Origin: Methanosarcina acetivorans C2A
GTDB lineage: Archaea; Halobacteriota; Methanosarcinia; Methanosarcinales; Methanosarcinaceae
Assembly: GCF_000007345.1 (NCBI RefSeq)
Contig: NC_003552.1
Location: 2,790,001 to 2,854,000, forward strand
Direction of reading: 5' to 3'
DNA: 64,000 nucleotides
A model generated the notes under the pieces. The model was not told the origin of the DNA and made no database searches. It worked only from the letters and a program-made list of their open reading frames with translations. A program made the translations under genes and the position numbers. Positions 26,390 through 35,406 of the stretch are shown piece by piece (position 1 is the first letter of the stretch; each line of letters starts with the position of its first letter).

Positions 26390-26735
26390 CGCTAAACTAA
26401 AGATTTAGCGGCTTCCTGAATCCTCCTCCCAGCCAATGTTGGCGAGTCGTACAGGCTCTGCCCCTCGTTCCAAAGGTGAAACAGAATACGAACGTGAGAT
26501 TATACTTGAGATGCTTTCCAGCTTCCGGTTTTCTCCGGCTTGACGTTCCCGATCCTTTCAGGTATGAGGATACCCTGTTATCCAACTCCTCAGCTTGGTT
26601 TTCGCATTTTGGTTGTGGTGACAGTATTAAATATTATAATATAGTTAATAAAACAAACTTATTTGCAGAAGCAATATCAGGAGAATGTTGAGAAGTTGAC
26701 GCTTATATCCCCCTGAGCTTAAAGACTCAGGGCTT
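26390..26735 (-). mobile_element. possible IS200/IS605-type relic
   Basis: The minus strand holds decayed coding sequence (fragments HLWNEGQSLYDSPTLAGR and EEDSGSR in shifted frames) that reads like the C-terminal end of a transposase. A hairpin CCCTGAG-CTTAAAGA-CTCAGGG followed by CTTTT (26711-26732) resembles the subterminal hairpins of IS605-group ends. No intact ORF. The identification is weak. Confidence 0.3.
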
Positions 26736-26854
26736 TTATGCTTCTTCATATAAACGGGTTATGTTCTTCCATAATCTGGCTATATTATTGGCATAGATAT
26801 CTGTTTATTTACAGTACTGCCAAAAATCATAGAAATTCTTCGAGAGTAACATAA

Positions 26855-26980
26855 TTTTATATCTTATAGAGTATTATTATGTTATAGGGGCATCTGAAGA
26901 ATCTTTCCTCTGTGTTTCTCCAGAAAACGTATTCCACCCATTCCCAACCAAAAAAAGCCAGATGCCCTATTATCCCCAAA
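26855..26980 (+). ncRNA. candidate small RNA, copy 3 (GGGCATCTGA family)
   Basis: TATA box TTTTATAT (26855-26862), then GGGCATCTG (26888-26896) about 30 bp later and CAGATGCCC (26959-26967). The 62-nt interior is pyrimidine-rich (ATCTTTCCTC, TTCCACCCATTCCC). CT-rich sequence with TTTTTT follows at 26984-26994. Same orientation as copies 1 and 2. Confidence 0.6.
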
Positions 26981-27075
26981 CTCTCTCTTTTTTCAAAAAG
27001 CCGAAGGCATCGACTCAAGCTTTTCATTCGCTTTTTTTAAACGAGAAATCTGCGAATTTTATGTTTCAGCGATAG

Positions 27076-27114
27076 CTATAAATACTAGAACCTCGAATTG
27101 ACTGATCAGTCAAT
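27076..27114 (+). promoter_or_regulatory. TetR-type operator overlapping a promoter
   Basis: TATAAATA at about 27077-27084 is followed 27 bp later by ATTGACTGATCAGTCAAT (27097-27114), a perfect 18-bp palindrome over the expected transcription start. This is the classical arrangement for TetR autorepression. The adjacent TetR gene is dead, yet the operator shows no decay. Confidence 0.7.
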
Positions 27115-27149
27115 ATTACAAGTTTAAATATTTACGAGCTTAAATATAG

Positions 27150-27720
27150 AAAAGAAGGTCAGCGACAAAAAAGCAGCTATAATGGGAACAGCCCTGAAAC
27201 TTTTTACGGGAAGATGCTTCCACGGCACTTCCACAGCCCAGATCTCAAAAGATGTCGGTGTGGCTACAGGGATCTTTTTAACTACTTCCCAACCAAGGAA
27301 GCCCTCATAAACAGCCTTTATTTTGAGGTCAAAGGCAGGTTGAGCCGCAGTATCAAAGCAGGCATAGGTGAGGAAGTTTCTATCCGGTGCAGGATCAGAA
27401 GGGTGTGGCCAAACTTCATTATGTAGGGCGTGAACAATCCCGAAGAATACCTTTTTGTCGAGCAGTTCCGTTCGTCCCCTTACATCATGAAAGTCATCAG
27501 GAAAGAATGATGAAAGAATATATTTTCCTTCATGAGCTTGTCTAGGAAGGGGTCAGCAACGGGGTTCTCAGGGATTACCCTCCGAAATTGATCATGAAAC
27601 TGTTTTTTCAGGGCACAAAGGCTGTTGTGAGTTTGTTTCTGGACTCAGGTGGTTCTGGACATGAATGAACTCACCGAACAGGGGTTTCAGATTATCTGAA
27701 GCGGGCTGGCTAAAAAATGA
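27150..27720 (+). pseudogene. TetR-family regulator, inactivated
   Basis: The N-terminal HTH is visible: AAIMGTALKLFTGRCFHGTS, AQISKDVGVATGIF. The frame then shifts near 27270, after which FNYFPTKEALINSLYFEVK continues it. Stops and shifts follow at 27424 and 27508. Later fragments NNPEEYLFVEQFRSSPY and a C-terminal GFQII-SGLAKK are also TetR-like. At least three lesions. It would have controlled itself and perhaps the aldo/keto reductases downstream. Confidence 0.8.
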
Positions 27721-27904
27721 TTTAAGGTATTTTTTTCAACGGCTTCACCGGCCATTGAGTGATTAATTGATCATATTCAGCAGTCAAACAACTTAACAAT
27801 AATAACAACTCCTCAAAGAAGAGTGAGTGGTCAACCAGATGAGAATAGGACTTACGGATATTCATGGGATAAGAGCATAGAGGAAACTCATAGGAGGAAA
27901 AAGA

Positions 27905-29107
27905 ATGCTGTACAGGAAAATGCCAGAGAATGGGGACGAGCTTTCAATACTGGGTTTTGGGTGTATGCGCCTCCCCCTTAAAGAGGATGGCACAATAGAT
28001 GAGCAAAGGGCCAGAAGCCTGGTGAGGTATGCAATTGACCAGGGGATAAACTATGTTGACACAGCCTGGCCCTATCATATGGGAGAGAGCGAGCCGTTTT
28101 TAGGACGCACTCTTGCTGACGGCTATCGGGAAAAAGTCAAACTTGCAACAAAACTCCCATCCTGGCTTGTGGAGAGCCGGGAAGACATGGATAAATTCCT
28201 GAATGCCCAGCTGGAGAGACTCAAAACGGATCATATTGATTATTATCTGATCCACGGTCTTGCAGGAAAACTATGGGACAAACTGGAGGCTCTTGATGCG
28301 ACCGATTTCCTCAATAAGGCAAAAGCTGACGGCCGTATTGTAAATGCAGGTTTCTCGTTCCACGGGCCAGTTGAGGATTTCAAAAGGATTGTTGACGCTT
28401 ATCCCTGGACTTTCTGCCAGATCCAGTACAATTTCATGGATGAAAAGCACCAGGCAGGAACCGAAGGACTGAAATATGCAGCTTCAAAAGGCCTGGGGAT
28501 TATTGTTATGGAACCTCTTCTCGGCGGGAATCTGGCTGGTCAAGTACCTGATGAAGTAAAAGAGATCTGGGCCGAATCGCCGGTAAAAAGGACCCCTCCT
28601 GAATGGGCTCTTCGCTGGGTGTGGAACCACCCTGAAGTCACGGTTGCACTCTCAGGCATGAATGAGGAGTCCCAGGTCGAGGAAAACCTGAAAATTGCCG
28701 GGGAAGCCTATCCGAATTCCTTGACCGAAGACGAGCTTCAGCTTATCAGCAGAGTTGAGAAAAAATACCATGAACTCATGAAAGTCGGCTGTACCGGCTG
28801 TGAGTACTGCATGCCCTGCCCTTCAGGAGTTTACATCCCGGAATGCTTTAGAATTTACAATGATCTGCATATGTTCGGGAATGTGGAGGGGGCCAGATTC
28901 AAGTATGCGGTTAATATGAGCGGGGTATTTACCAATTCCGATCCCGGGGGATTTGCTTCCCAGTGCACTGAGTGTGGTCAATGTATGGAAAAATGTCCTC
29001 AGGGGCTAAAAATCCCTGAGCTGCTCAAAGCAGTGGCGGAGGAGTTGGAAGGGCCTGACCTGGAGCAGAGGATAGCTATGGCTAAAAAACTCTTTAAGAG
29101 AGACTGA
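27905..29107 (+). CDS. aldo/keto reductase with C-terminal 4Fe-4S domain
   Basis: A 400-residue oxidoreductase. The AKR barrel (1-285) has the catalytic tetrad Asp52, Tyr57 (VDTAWPYHMGES), Lys83 (ATKLP) and His117 (YYLIHGL). The C-terminal ferredoxin-like part has cysteine clusters CTGCEYCMPC (near 296) and CTECGQCMEKCP (near 354), enough for one or two 4Fe-4S clusters. This fusion is common in anaerobes and suggests electron exchange with ferredoxin. The substrate is unknown. GGAGG lies 8 bases before the ATG. It is the first of a tandem family; copies follow at 29161 (relic) and 29852. Confidence 0.9.
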   Translation: MLYRKMPENGDELSILGFGCMRLPLKEDGTIDEQRARSLVRYAIDQGINYVDTAWPYHMGESEPFLGRTLADGYREKVKLATKLPSWLVESREDMDKFLNAQLERLKTDHIDYYLIHGLAGKLWDKLEALDATDFLNKAKADGRIVNAGFSFHGPVEDFKRIVDAYPWTFCQIQYNFMDEKHQAGTEGLKYAASKGLGIIVMEPLLGGNLAGQVPDEVKEIWAESPVKRTPPEWALRWVWNHPEVTVALSGMNEESQVEENLKIAGEAYPNSLTEDELQLISRVEKKYHELMKVGCTGCEYCMPCPSGVYIPECFRIYNDLHMFGNVEGARFKYAVNMSGVFTNSDPGGFASQCTECGQCMEKCPQGLKIPELLKAVAEELEGPDLEQRIAMAKKLFKRD

Positions 29108-29160
29108 CTGCGAAGGTTAACTGTGGGAAAATCAATACTTTGAAAAGGGGAGGAAACGGA

Positions 29161-29245
29161 ATGCTGTAAGGAAGATGCCAGGGAATGGAGATGAGTTTTC
29201 AATACAGGCTTCGAATACATGCATCTTCCTAAAAACACAGATGAT
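29161..29245 (+). pseudogene. aldo/keto reductase, N-terminal relic
   Basis: GGGGAGG then ATGCTGTAAGGAAGATGCC: the first 30 codons of the neighbouring reductases (MLYRKMPGNGDEFSI) with TAC changed to TAA at codon 3 and a deletion after codon 16. The rest of the gene is gone. It shows there were once three tandem copies. Confidence 0.75.
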
Positions 29246-29851
29246 ATTCTTCGAATAACAGGCACAAATAATGAAAGTAAATGAAATGACTTTCATGCCA
29301 AAGAAGACAGGACAATTGATGCAGAATAGCTACCCTCCAGATCCGCTAATCGGTTAGAGTTGCAAGTTTTACTCGAGTGGGATCATTCGATTTTTCTTGC
29401 CCGTAAAACCAAATTTACTACTGAGTCGTTCTTGAATAAGGATGAGAAAAAACAGACAAGAAGAAGTAATTTAGATCTTTATCTTTGTTTCATCTGCTAT
29501 TTCCTTTTGGGAAGGGCCGCCAGACAAGCTGGCGGAGGCGCTTAGATTATCTAAAAATTCAAATGAGATTCTCGGGTCCAATGTGTCCAATGAATGATTC
29601 TTTGAATGGAAAACGTTTCTGAATTCAGTTCCTCTTATTGACAGTATAAATTCTCCTGTCACTTTCTTCATTGAAGGCGGGAACTTAATCCTTGCAATGA
29701 ATAGAACAGAAAAACAAAAAATTTTAGCTTCGGATCTTTTGAGTAATATTAATCCATTAATCCGAAATCACCCATTCCTTATTTTTTCGGGAATCCAGAG
29801 TGGAAACCCTTAAAAATCAAAGGAAACAAGTTAAAACCGAAGGTACTGGAA
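29246..29851. other. intergenic with a dispersed palindrome
   Basis: No gene. At 29517-29535 CCGCCAG-ACAAG-CTGGCGG is a perfect 7-bp-arm palindrome, found again at 56473-56491 with a different loop and imperfectly at 1704-1722. The 61-codon ORF across it has no ribosome binding site. Confidence 0.6.
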
Positions 29852-31048
29852 ATGCTGTACAGAAAAATACCAGAAAACGGAGACGAGCTTTCGATACTTG
29901 GGTTCGGATGCATGCGGCTTCCTCTTAAAGAAGGAAAAATAGATGAAGAAAGGGCCAGAGAGCAGCTGCGCTATGCAATCGGTCACGGGGTAAATTACGT
30001 CGACACAGCCTGGCCATACCATATGGGAGAAAGTGAGCCTTTCGTGGGGAGAGCTCTTGCTGACGGTTACCGGGAAAAGGTTAAGCTCGCAACAAAGCTT
30101 CCCTCCTGGACCGTGAAAAGTAGGGAAGATATGGACAGGATTCTGAATGTTCAGCTTGAGAGGCTCAGGACGGACCATATAGATTATTACCTTGTGCACG
30201 GGCTTGTGGGAGCTCTGTGGGACAAAATGGAAAAGCTCGAAGTTTTGAGTTTTCTTGATAAAGCTAAAGCTGACGGACTCATTGTAAATGCGGGTTTCTC
30301 TTTCCACGGGTCAGTTGAGGATTTCAAAAGGATTGTGGACGCCTATCCCTGGACTTTCTGCCAGATCCAATACAATTTCCTGGATGAAAAGAACCAGGCA
30401 GGAACCGAAGGGCTGAAATATGCAGCTTCAAAGGGGCTGGGCGTAATTATAATGGAACCTCTGCGTGGGGGGAAGCTGACATATCCTATCCCGCCTGCAG
30501 TTCAGGAGATCTGGGACGAAGCTCCGGTAAAGCGAACGCCTGCAGAATGGTCTCTTCGCTGGATCTGGAACCATCCAGAGGTTACGGTTGTGCTTTCAGG
30601 CATGAACGAAGAGTTGCATATCGAAGAGAACCTGAAAATTGCTGGGGAAGCCTATCCGAATTCCCTGACCGAAGCTGAACTGCAGCTAGTATCGAAAGTG
30701 GAACAGAAGTACAGAGGACTTATGAAAACAGGCTGTACAGGCTGCAGGTACTGCATCCCCTGCTCTTCGGGAGTGGACATCCCGAGCTGTTTTGAAATCT
30801 ACGATAACTTCTGCCTTTCAGGGAATGAAAAAGAAGCAAAACTCATGTATGCGGCAAAACCCGGAGGGATAATAAGAGGGGATGTCCCGGGTTATGCCTC
30901 CCAGTGCGTACAATGCGGGGAATGTGTTGAAAAGTGCCCGCAGCATCTGGATATACCAGCCCTGCTTGAAGCCGTTGAAAAGAAATTTGAAGGAAAAGAC
31001 TTCAAGGGCTGGAGAGTCATGGCAAAAAAGGCTTTTAGGAAGGAGTAA
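29852..31048 (+). CDS. aldo/keto reductase with C-terminal 4Fe-4S domain, second copy
   Basis: A 398-residue paralogue of 27905-29107, co-linear through its whole length. The tetrad is conserved (VDTAWPYHMGES, ATKLP, YYLVHGL), as are the cysteine clusters CTGCRYCIPC and CVQCGECVEKCP. The ferredoxin part has diverged most. Its own promoter is likely, since 740 bp separate the two genes. GAAGGT lies 7 bases before the ATG. Confidence 0.9.
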   Translation: MLYRKIPENGDELSILGFGCMRLPLKEGKIDEERAREQLRYAIGHGVNYVDTAWPYHMGESEPFVGRALADGYREKVKLATKLPSWTVKSREDMDRILNVQLERLRTDHIDYYLVHGLVGALWDKMEKLEVLSFLDKAKADGLIVNAGFSFHGSVEDFKRIVDAYPWTFCQIQYNFLDEKNQAGTEGLKYAASKGLGVIIMEPLRGGKLTYPIPPAVQEIWDEAPVKRTPAEWSLRWIWNHPEVTVVLSGMNEELHIEENLKIAGEAYPNSLTEAELQLVSKVEQKYRGLMKTGCTGCRYCIPCSSGVDIPSCFEIYDNFCLSGNEKEAKLMYAAKPGGIIRGDVPGYASQCVQCGECVEKCPQHLDIPALLEAVEKKFEGKDFKGWRVMAKKAFRKE

Positions 31049-31090
31049 AGATCAGGGGCGTAACCATAATCTCCTGATCTGAGAATTTTT

Positions 31091-31174
31091 CTCTACTAAT
31101 GATTTCTCTACTAATGATTTCTCTACTAATGATTTCTCTACTAATCTCTACTGATGATTTCTCGCTAATTATTT
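31091..31174. repeat. tandem repeat, 15-bp unit CTCTACTAATGATTT
   Basis: Three perfect copies followed by a truncated copy and two diverged copies, 42 bp after the second aldo/keto reductase. T-rich on the transcribed strand, so it may act in termination. A 113-codon ORF runs through it but has no start signal. Confidence 0.75.
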
Positions 31175-31924
31175 TTCCGTTGACGACCTTTTTTCTGCCT
31201 GAATTACTTGAATTGGATTTTGAAACCCAAAGATTTTTTTGTTTAAGTTACCTTAACACCCGGTTATTTTCTGTTTTAAATTCTGCTGTGTGTAATATAT
31301 CAGTTTTGAATTTTAATAATAGTTGCTCGATGCTGATAAAATACACAGTAAATGTATCTATAGATATAATTTTATCCTTTAAATTTCATATATATTATAT
31401 AGGAAAGTGGAGAAAACTCACAAAACAAACTTGTTTGTAAAGAGTAGTCAGGAATTAAATAATCTGAATTTTACCAATTTTTAAAAAAGGAGATAAAAAT
31501 CTTGTTTCTGAGTACGGGATGCTAAAAAAAGTCCGGAAACATCCGCTGGATTAAAAAGAGAATTCCGGTACTGCCTGATAATGAGGGGGTATTATGAGTT
31601 ATTCAGGTGAAGTTTTTGATGTTAATAGCAGAATAAATTCAAAAAACGCAATAAGGCACAAACTGGAAATTGAATAAGTATTGCTTGAAATTTCCAACAT
31701 GTTCACAGATCCTGCCATCCTTGAGAGGGACATCAACGTTACCCTTGAAAAGATTTGTATGCTCTGTGGGGCTGGCAGGAGTTACATTTTCCTGCTTCGA
31801 GAAAACGGAACCGTCTTCGACAACACACATGAATGGTGTGCTGAAGGGGTGGAGCCTCAGAAAAATAACCTTCAAAATGTTTCCTGCGATGAATGCCCCT
31901 GGTGGATGGAAAAACTTTCCAATT

Positions 31925-32334
31925 GAGGTTTTGCCATTTTTCACATAATCCCTTTATTTCCGCTAATACTTAACAGCGTAGCTTATTTCGTGAAAAATTT
32001 ACCTCATAACAACTTAAAATCTATTTAATTCGTTATTTTTATCTATAATTAATATTGGAGTAAGAAATAACTCATTAATTTGGAAATAAACTTCTTTTGA
32101 ACTTTCAAAATATAATAAATATTTATGTTTTTATGTGATTTATTGAAATAAGTTGCAATAAATTCTAATTTTTAAAGTAAATGTAATACTATATCAGTTT
32201 TTGAGCTTAATTCGTATTCAAAGGCATTTTGAAGTATTATTTTAGAGGTTTTAAAGGTAATTTTTTGTCAAAATACGTGATTTTGACCTATTTTTTTTAT
32301 TTTAAAGCATTTTTATCAATTTTGGCAGAACCTC
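31925..32334. mobile_element. MITE-like insertion, 410 bp
   Basis: Its ends are GAGGTTTTGCCA and the inverse TGGCAGAACCTC (11 of 12 match). It is flanked by AATT on both sides, a likely 4-bp target duplication. Removing the element with one AATT restores the kinase reading frame exactly (CTT TCC AAT TAT GAA). The interior is very AT-rich with no ORF of note. Confidence 0.8.
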
Positions 32335-34038
32335 AATTATGAAATAATCCACATCCCTGATGTTCTGGCTCTGCCTCCGGAAGCAGCAGTAGAGAAAGAG
32401 GTGCTCGGAAAGCAGGGGATCAAATCTCTGATTGTGTTACCTCTGTATGTAAGTGGAAAGCTTGCAGGCTTCATGGGACTGGACAATGTGGTCAATACCG
32501 GGACTTGGGAGAAAGATGACGTGTCCATACTCCGAATAGCTGTAAACCTGATAGGGATGGGAATACAGCGCAAGAGGACTGAAAAAGCAATACACGAAGG
32601 GGAAGAAATCTACAGGTCCATGTTTAAGAATGCTGCCAACCTGATTCTTCTGGTTGAAAAAAACGGAAATATTGTTGACTGCAATTCCCGCGTAGGTGAG
32701 CTCTTGGGCTACAGGCGGTTCGAACTCTTAGGGCAACCCATAAGAAACCTCATTTTTCCGGATTGCCTTGAAAAAATTAAAAAGTCTTCAGAAGAGGTCG
32801 AAAACAGGGGTTTTTCCTTTAACAAAGAGTACAGGATGGTTCGGAAAGACGGGAAAACCGTGGATGTCAACGTCAACTCTTCGGGTTTAAAGGACGAAAA
32901 CGGGTTCCATGTCCAGACAATTTACATAGTGGAAGACATTACTGAACGCAAAAAAGCAGAAAAGCTGGTAAAGGAGAATGAAAGCCGGTATCGTTCCCTG
33001 TTTCAAAATAACCGTGCAGTAATGTTGCTGCTTGATCCTGATACCGGAAATATACTTGATGCAAATTCGGCTGCCTGTGCTTTCTACGGATACCCCAGAG
33101 AGAAAATGCTCGGTCTGAACATTGCCGACATTAATATCCTTCCAAAAGAGCAGATCCTGGAAGAACTGGAACAGGAAAAGTCAAGGGATATAAACCACTT
33201 CTATTTTACTCACCGCTTATCAAACGGAGTGCTCCGAGATGTTGAAAGATACAGTTATCCTATTTTGATGGGTGGGAAAAAACTCCTGTATGCAATTGTT
33301 TCGGATATAACTGATAATAGAAAAATGCAAAGTGAGCTTGTGAGAGCTAAAATGGAAGCTGAAATTGCCAGTAAAGCAAAAAGTGAATTTCTGGCAAGCA
33401 TGAGCCATGAACTGAGGACACCCTTGAATTCGATTATAGGTTTTTCGGACATGCTGCTCACCCAGAATTTTGGCCCGCTTAATAAAAAGCAGCTGAGATA
33501 CGTCAACAATATCTCTGTGAGCGGAAATCATCTCCTGAAGCTGATAAACGGTATTCTGGATCTCTCCAAGGTTGAAGCAGGGAAGATGGAACTTAAGGTA
33601 GAAGAGTTTTCCGTGCTCGATTCGATCTCTGAAGTTAAGGTTTTATTGACCCCTCTGGCATCAAAGAAAGATATTCAGATCCTGAGCGTGGTCGATAAGG
33701 AGCTGACAACCATAAGGGCGGATAGAACAAAGTTCAAGCAGATTTTATACAATCTGGTGGATAATGCTATTAAGTTTACTCACGAAGACGGATTCGTTAT
33801 TGTTGACGCCAGAGTTGAGGGAGATCAAGCAAAAATTATGGTCAAAGATACAGGGATCGGAATCTCCAAAGCCGGAGTTAAAAAAATCTTTCAGCCGTTT
33901 ACCCAGCTTGAGAACTCCGAATACGGAAAACAGAAAGGAACAGGCCTCGGCCTTTCTCTTGTCAAGAAATTTGTGGAAATGCACACAGGAAAAATCTGGG
34001 TTGAAAGCGAGTTTGGGGAAGGCAGCAAATTCATTTTC

Positions 34039-34105
34039 ACCATACCCCTCAGCCTCACCATACCCCTCAGCCTCACCATACCCCTCAGCCTCACCATACC
34101 CCTCA
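34039..34105 (+). repeat. 18-bp in-frame tandem repeat at the kinase C-terminus
   Basis: Three and a half copies of ACCATACCCCTCAGCCTC encode the repeated hexapeptide TIPLSL after the last beta strand of the HATPase domain (FIFTIPL). Being a multiple of three, it changes only length. Confidence 0.85.
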
Positions 34106-34136
34106 ACCCTGCGAATTAGGTAATGGATGGTTTTTC

Positions 34137-34703
34137 TCAGGGCTTCTTTCCTATCGAAAAGGCTTTTCCCAGGTTACACCCGATACCGTAGTAGCTCCGA
34201 TTTCCTGTCCCGTATACCACAGGACGGACTTTCTCAATGTCAGGATTTCCTTTTTCATCGAGCACGGCTTCTTCGGCTTTTATGTCCATGATCTCTCCTA
34301 CAAACAGGGTATGAAGCCCTATCTCAAGGCTGTGGAGAAGCTTACACTCAAGGACAACCGGAAACTCTGCAACATAAGGAGCAGGCACAAGTTCGCTTCT
34401 TACCGGGGTAAGACAGGTTGCCTCAAACTTGTCCTCTTCCTTTCCGCTTGCAATGCCGAAATAATCGGTTTCTTTCACATATGCTTCGGAAGGGATGTTT
34501 ACAGTAAATGCCTTATTTTCCATGATCCCGGCATAACTGTAAGTAGCTTTTCTTAAGGACACGCTGATGCATGGCGGATTCGAACAGCAGATCCCTCCCC
34601 AGGCTACAGTCATAGCATTTGGCTTTCCATTCATGTCGTAGGTGCCGACAACCCAGGCAGGCGTCGGAAATGAAAGGGGCTTTGCTCCGATAGATTGTTT
34701 CAT
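34137..34703 (-). CDS. flavin reductase-like / flavoredoxin FMN-binding protein
   Basis: A 188-residue protein of the flavin reductase-like domain family (DIM6/NTAB, flavoredoxin). It shows the typical N-terminus [23 protein letters not shown]-site segments [19 protein letters not shown] and [14 protein letters not shown], and the glycine-rich end. It binds FMN and passes electrons; the partner is unknown. It is convergent with the kinase, the stops only 17 bp apart. Confidence 0.88.
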   Translation of the reverse strand: MKQSIGAKPLSFPTPAWVVGTYDMNGKPNAMTVAWGGICCSNPPCISVSLRKATYSYAGIMENKAFTVNIPSEAYVKETDYFGIASGKEEDKFEATCLTPVRSELVPAPYVAEFPVVLECKLLHSLEIGLHTLFVGEIMDIKAEEAVLDEKGNPDIEKVRPVVYGTGNRSYYGIGCNLGKAFSIGKKP

Positions 34704-34943
34704 GGTTTAATCTTCTTTTCGATAATACAAAAAGCTTTTTCGAGCCAGAATGGAGATTTTCGATTTGATTTTTTACAGGTTATTTTTCTATTTACTTTTT
34801 ATCGATAATAATCAAAAGCAGAAATCTGTTTGTTTAAATAGTTTATTTTGTTATTGTTTATATATAATGCTGATAATATAAACTGGGATAAGTAGCTGTA
34901 AAAACAGGCCATTTTGTTGAATTAATAAAAGAACTTGGGGGGT

Positions 34944-35150
34944 ATGAAACTGACAACAAAGCATCTATTTGGGGGTCTTTTAGTGGGGTCCGCCAGTGGA
35001 GTTATTGCAGGTCTGATTGCAGGAATTACACTGAAGTATGGTTATGACAAACTCATTCATGAGAAGCAAATACACAAAAAACTCGAGTCAATTTCCATGA
35101 AGTCAATTTCCATGAAAAATCTTAAAAGACGTAAATGCCTCATAATATGA
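34944..35150 (+). CDS. small membrane-anchored protein (68 aa), truncated paralogue
   Basis: It starts MKLTTKHLFGGLLVGSASGV, one glycine-rich TM helix, then a charged tail with a small duplication (SISMK twice). It aligns without gaps to the N-terminus of the next gene (ELTKKHILGGLVMGSVAGT) but ends before the Ig domain. A G-run lies immediately before the ATG (TTGGGGGGT), unusually close, so TTG 34935 as start is possible. Confidence 0.6.
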   Translation: MKLTTKHLFGGLLVGSASGVIAGLIAGITLKYGYDKLIHEKQIHKKLESISMKSISMKNLKRRKCLII

Positions 35151-35406
35151 CCGAAGACATATGCGCCTGAAACAAACAAACTAGCAGAACCATTCTGTTT
35201 AAATTCAAAGTAAACCGGGAATTTTCTATCTTACTGAAAGTTGGTAACACTGATTCTTCTATAAACATTGACTTTTCAATCAGGAAATACAGTTACAAAT
35301 AGTTCTCAAAACAAAATAAAATTAGATTACTATCAGATTGAGGGTAAATCTGAAAATATAAGGGGGTATAGAACTGACAAAGAAACATATACTTGGTGGA
35401 CTGGTA

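Larger units (their letters stand above)
31594..34119 (+). pseudogene. sensor histidine kinase (GAF-PAS-PAS-HisKA-HATPase), interrupted
   Basis: The gene opens at ATG 31594 (GAGGGGG upstream). A TAA replaces a sense codon at 31675-31677, after which the same frame continues into a GAF domain (MFTDPAILERDINVTLEKIC). The GAF domain is cut at 31925 by a 410-bp insertion and resumes at 32335 (NYEIIHIPDVLALPPEA). Two PAS domains (YRSMFKNAANLILLVEKNG; YRSLFQNNRAVMLLLD), HisKA with the phosphoacceptor in FLASMSHELRTPLNSIIGF, and HATPase (NLVDNAIKF, DTGIGIS, GTGLGLSL) follow intact. The 3' part could still be translated from GTG 32401, giving a 572-residue kinase without the GAF N-terminus. Confidence 0.85.

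Noticed and set aside
29360-29545. 61-codon ORF between the aldo/keto reductases
   Set aside because: Contains the perfect CCGCCAG palindrome and has no start signal.
31099-31440. 113-codon ORF starting in the 15-bp tandem repeat
   Set aside because: Its hydrophobic start is only the translated repeat; no ribosome binding site.
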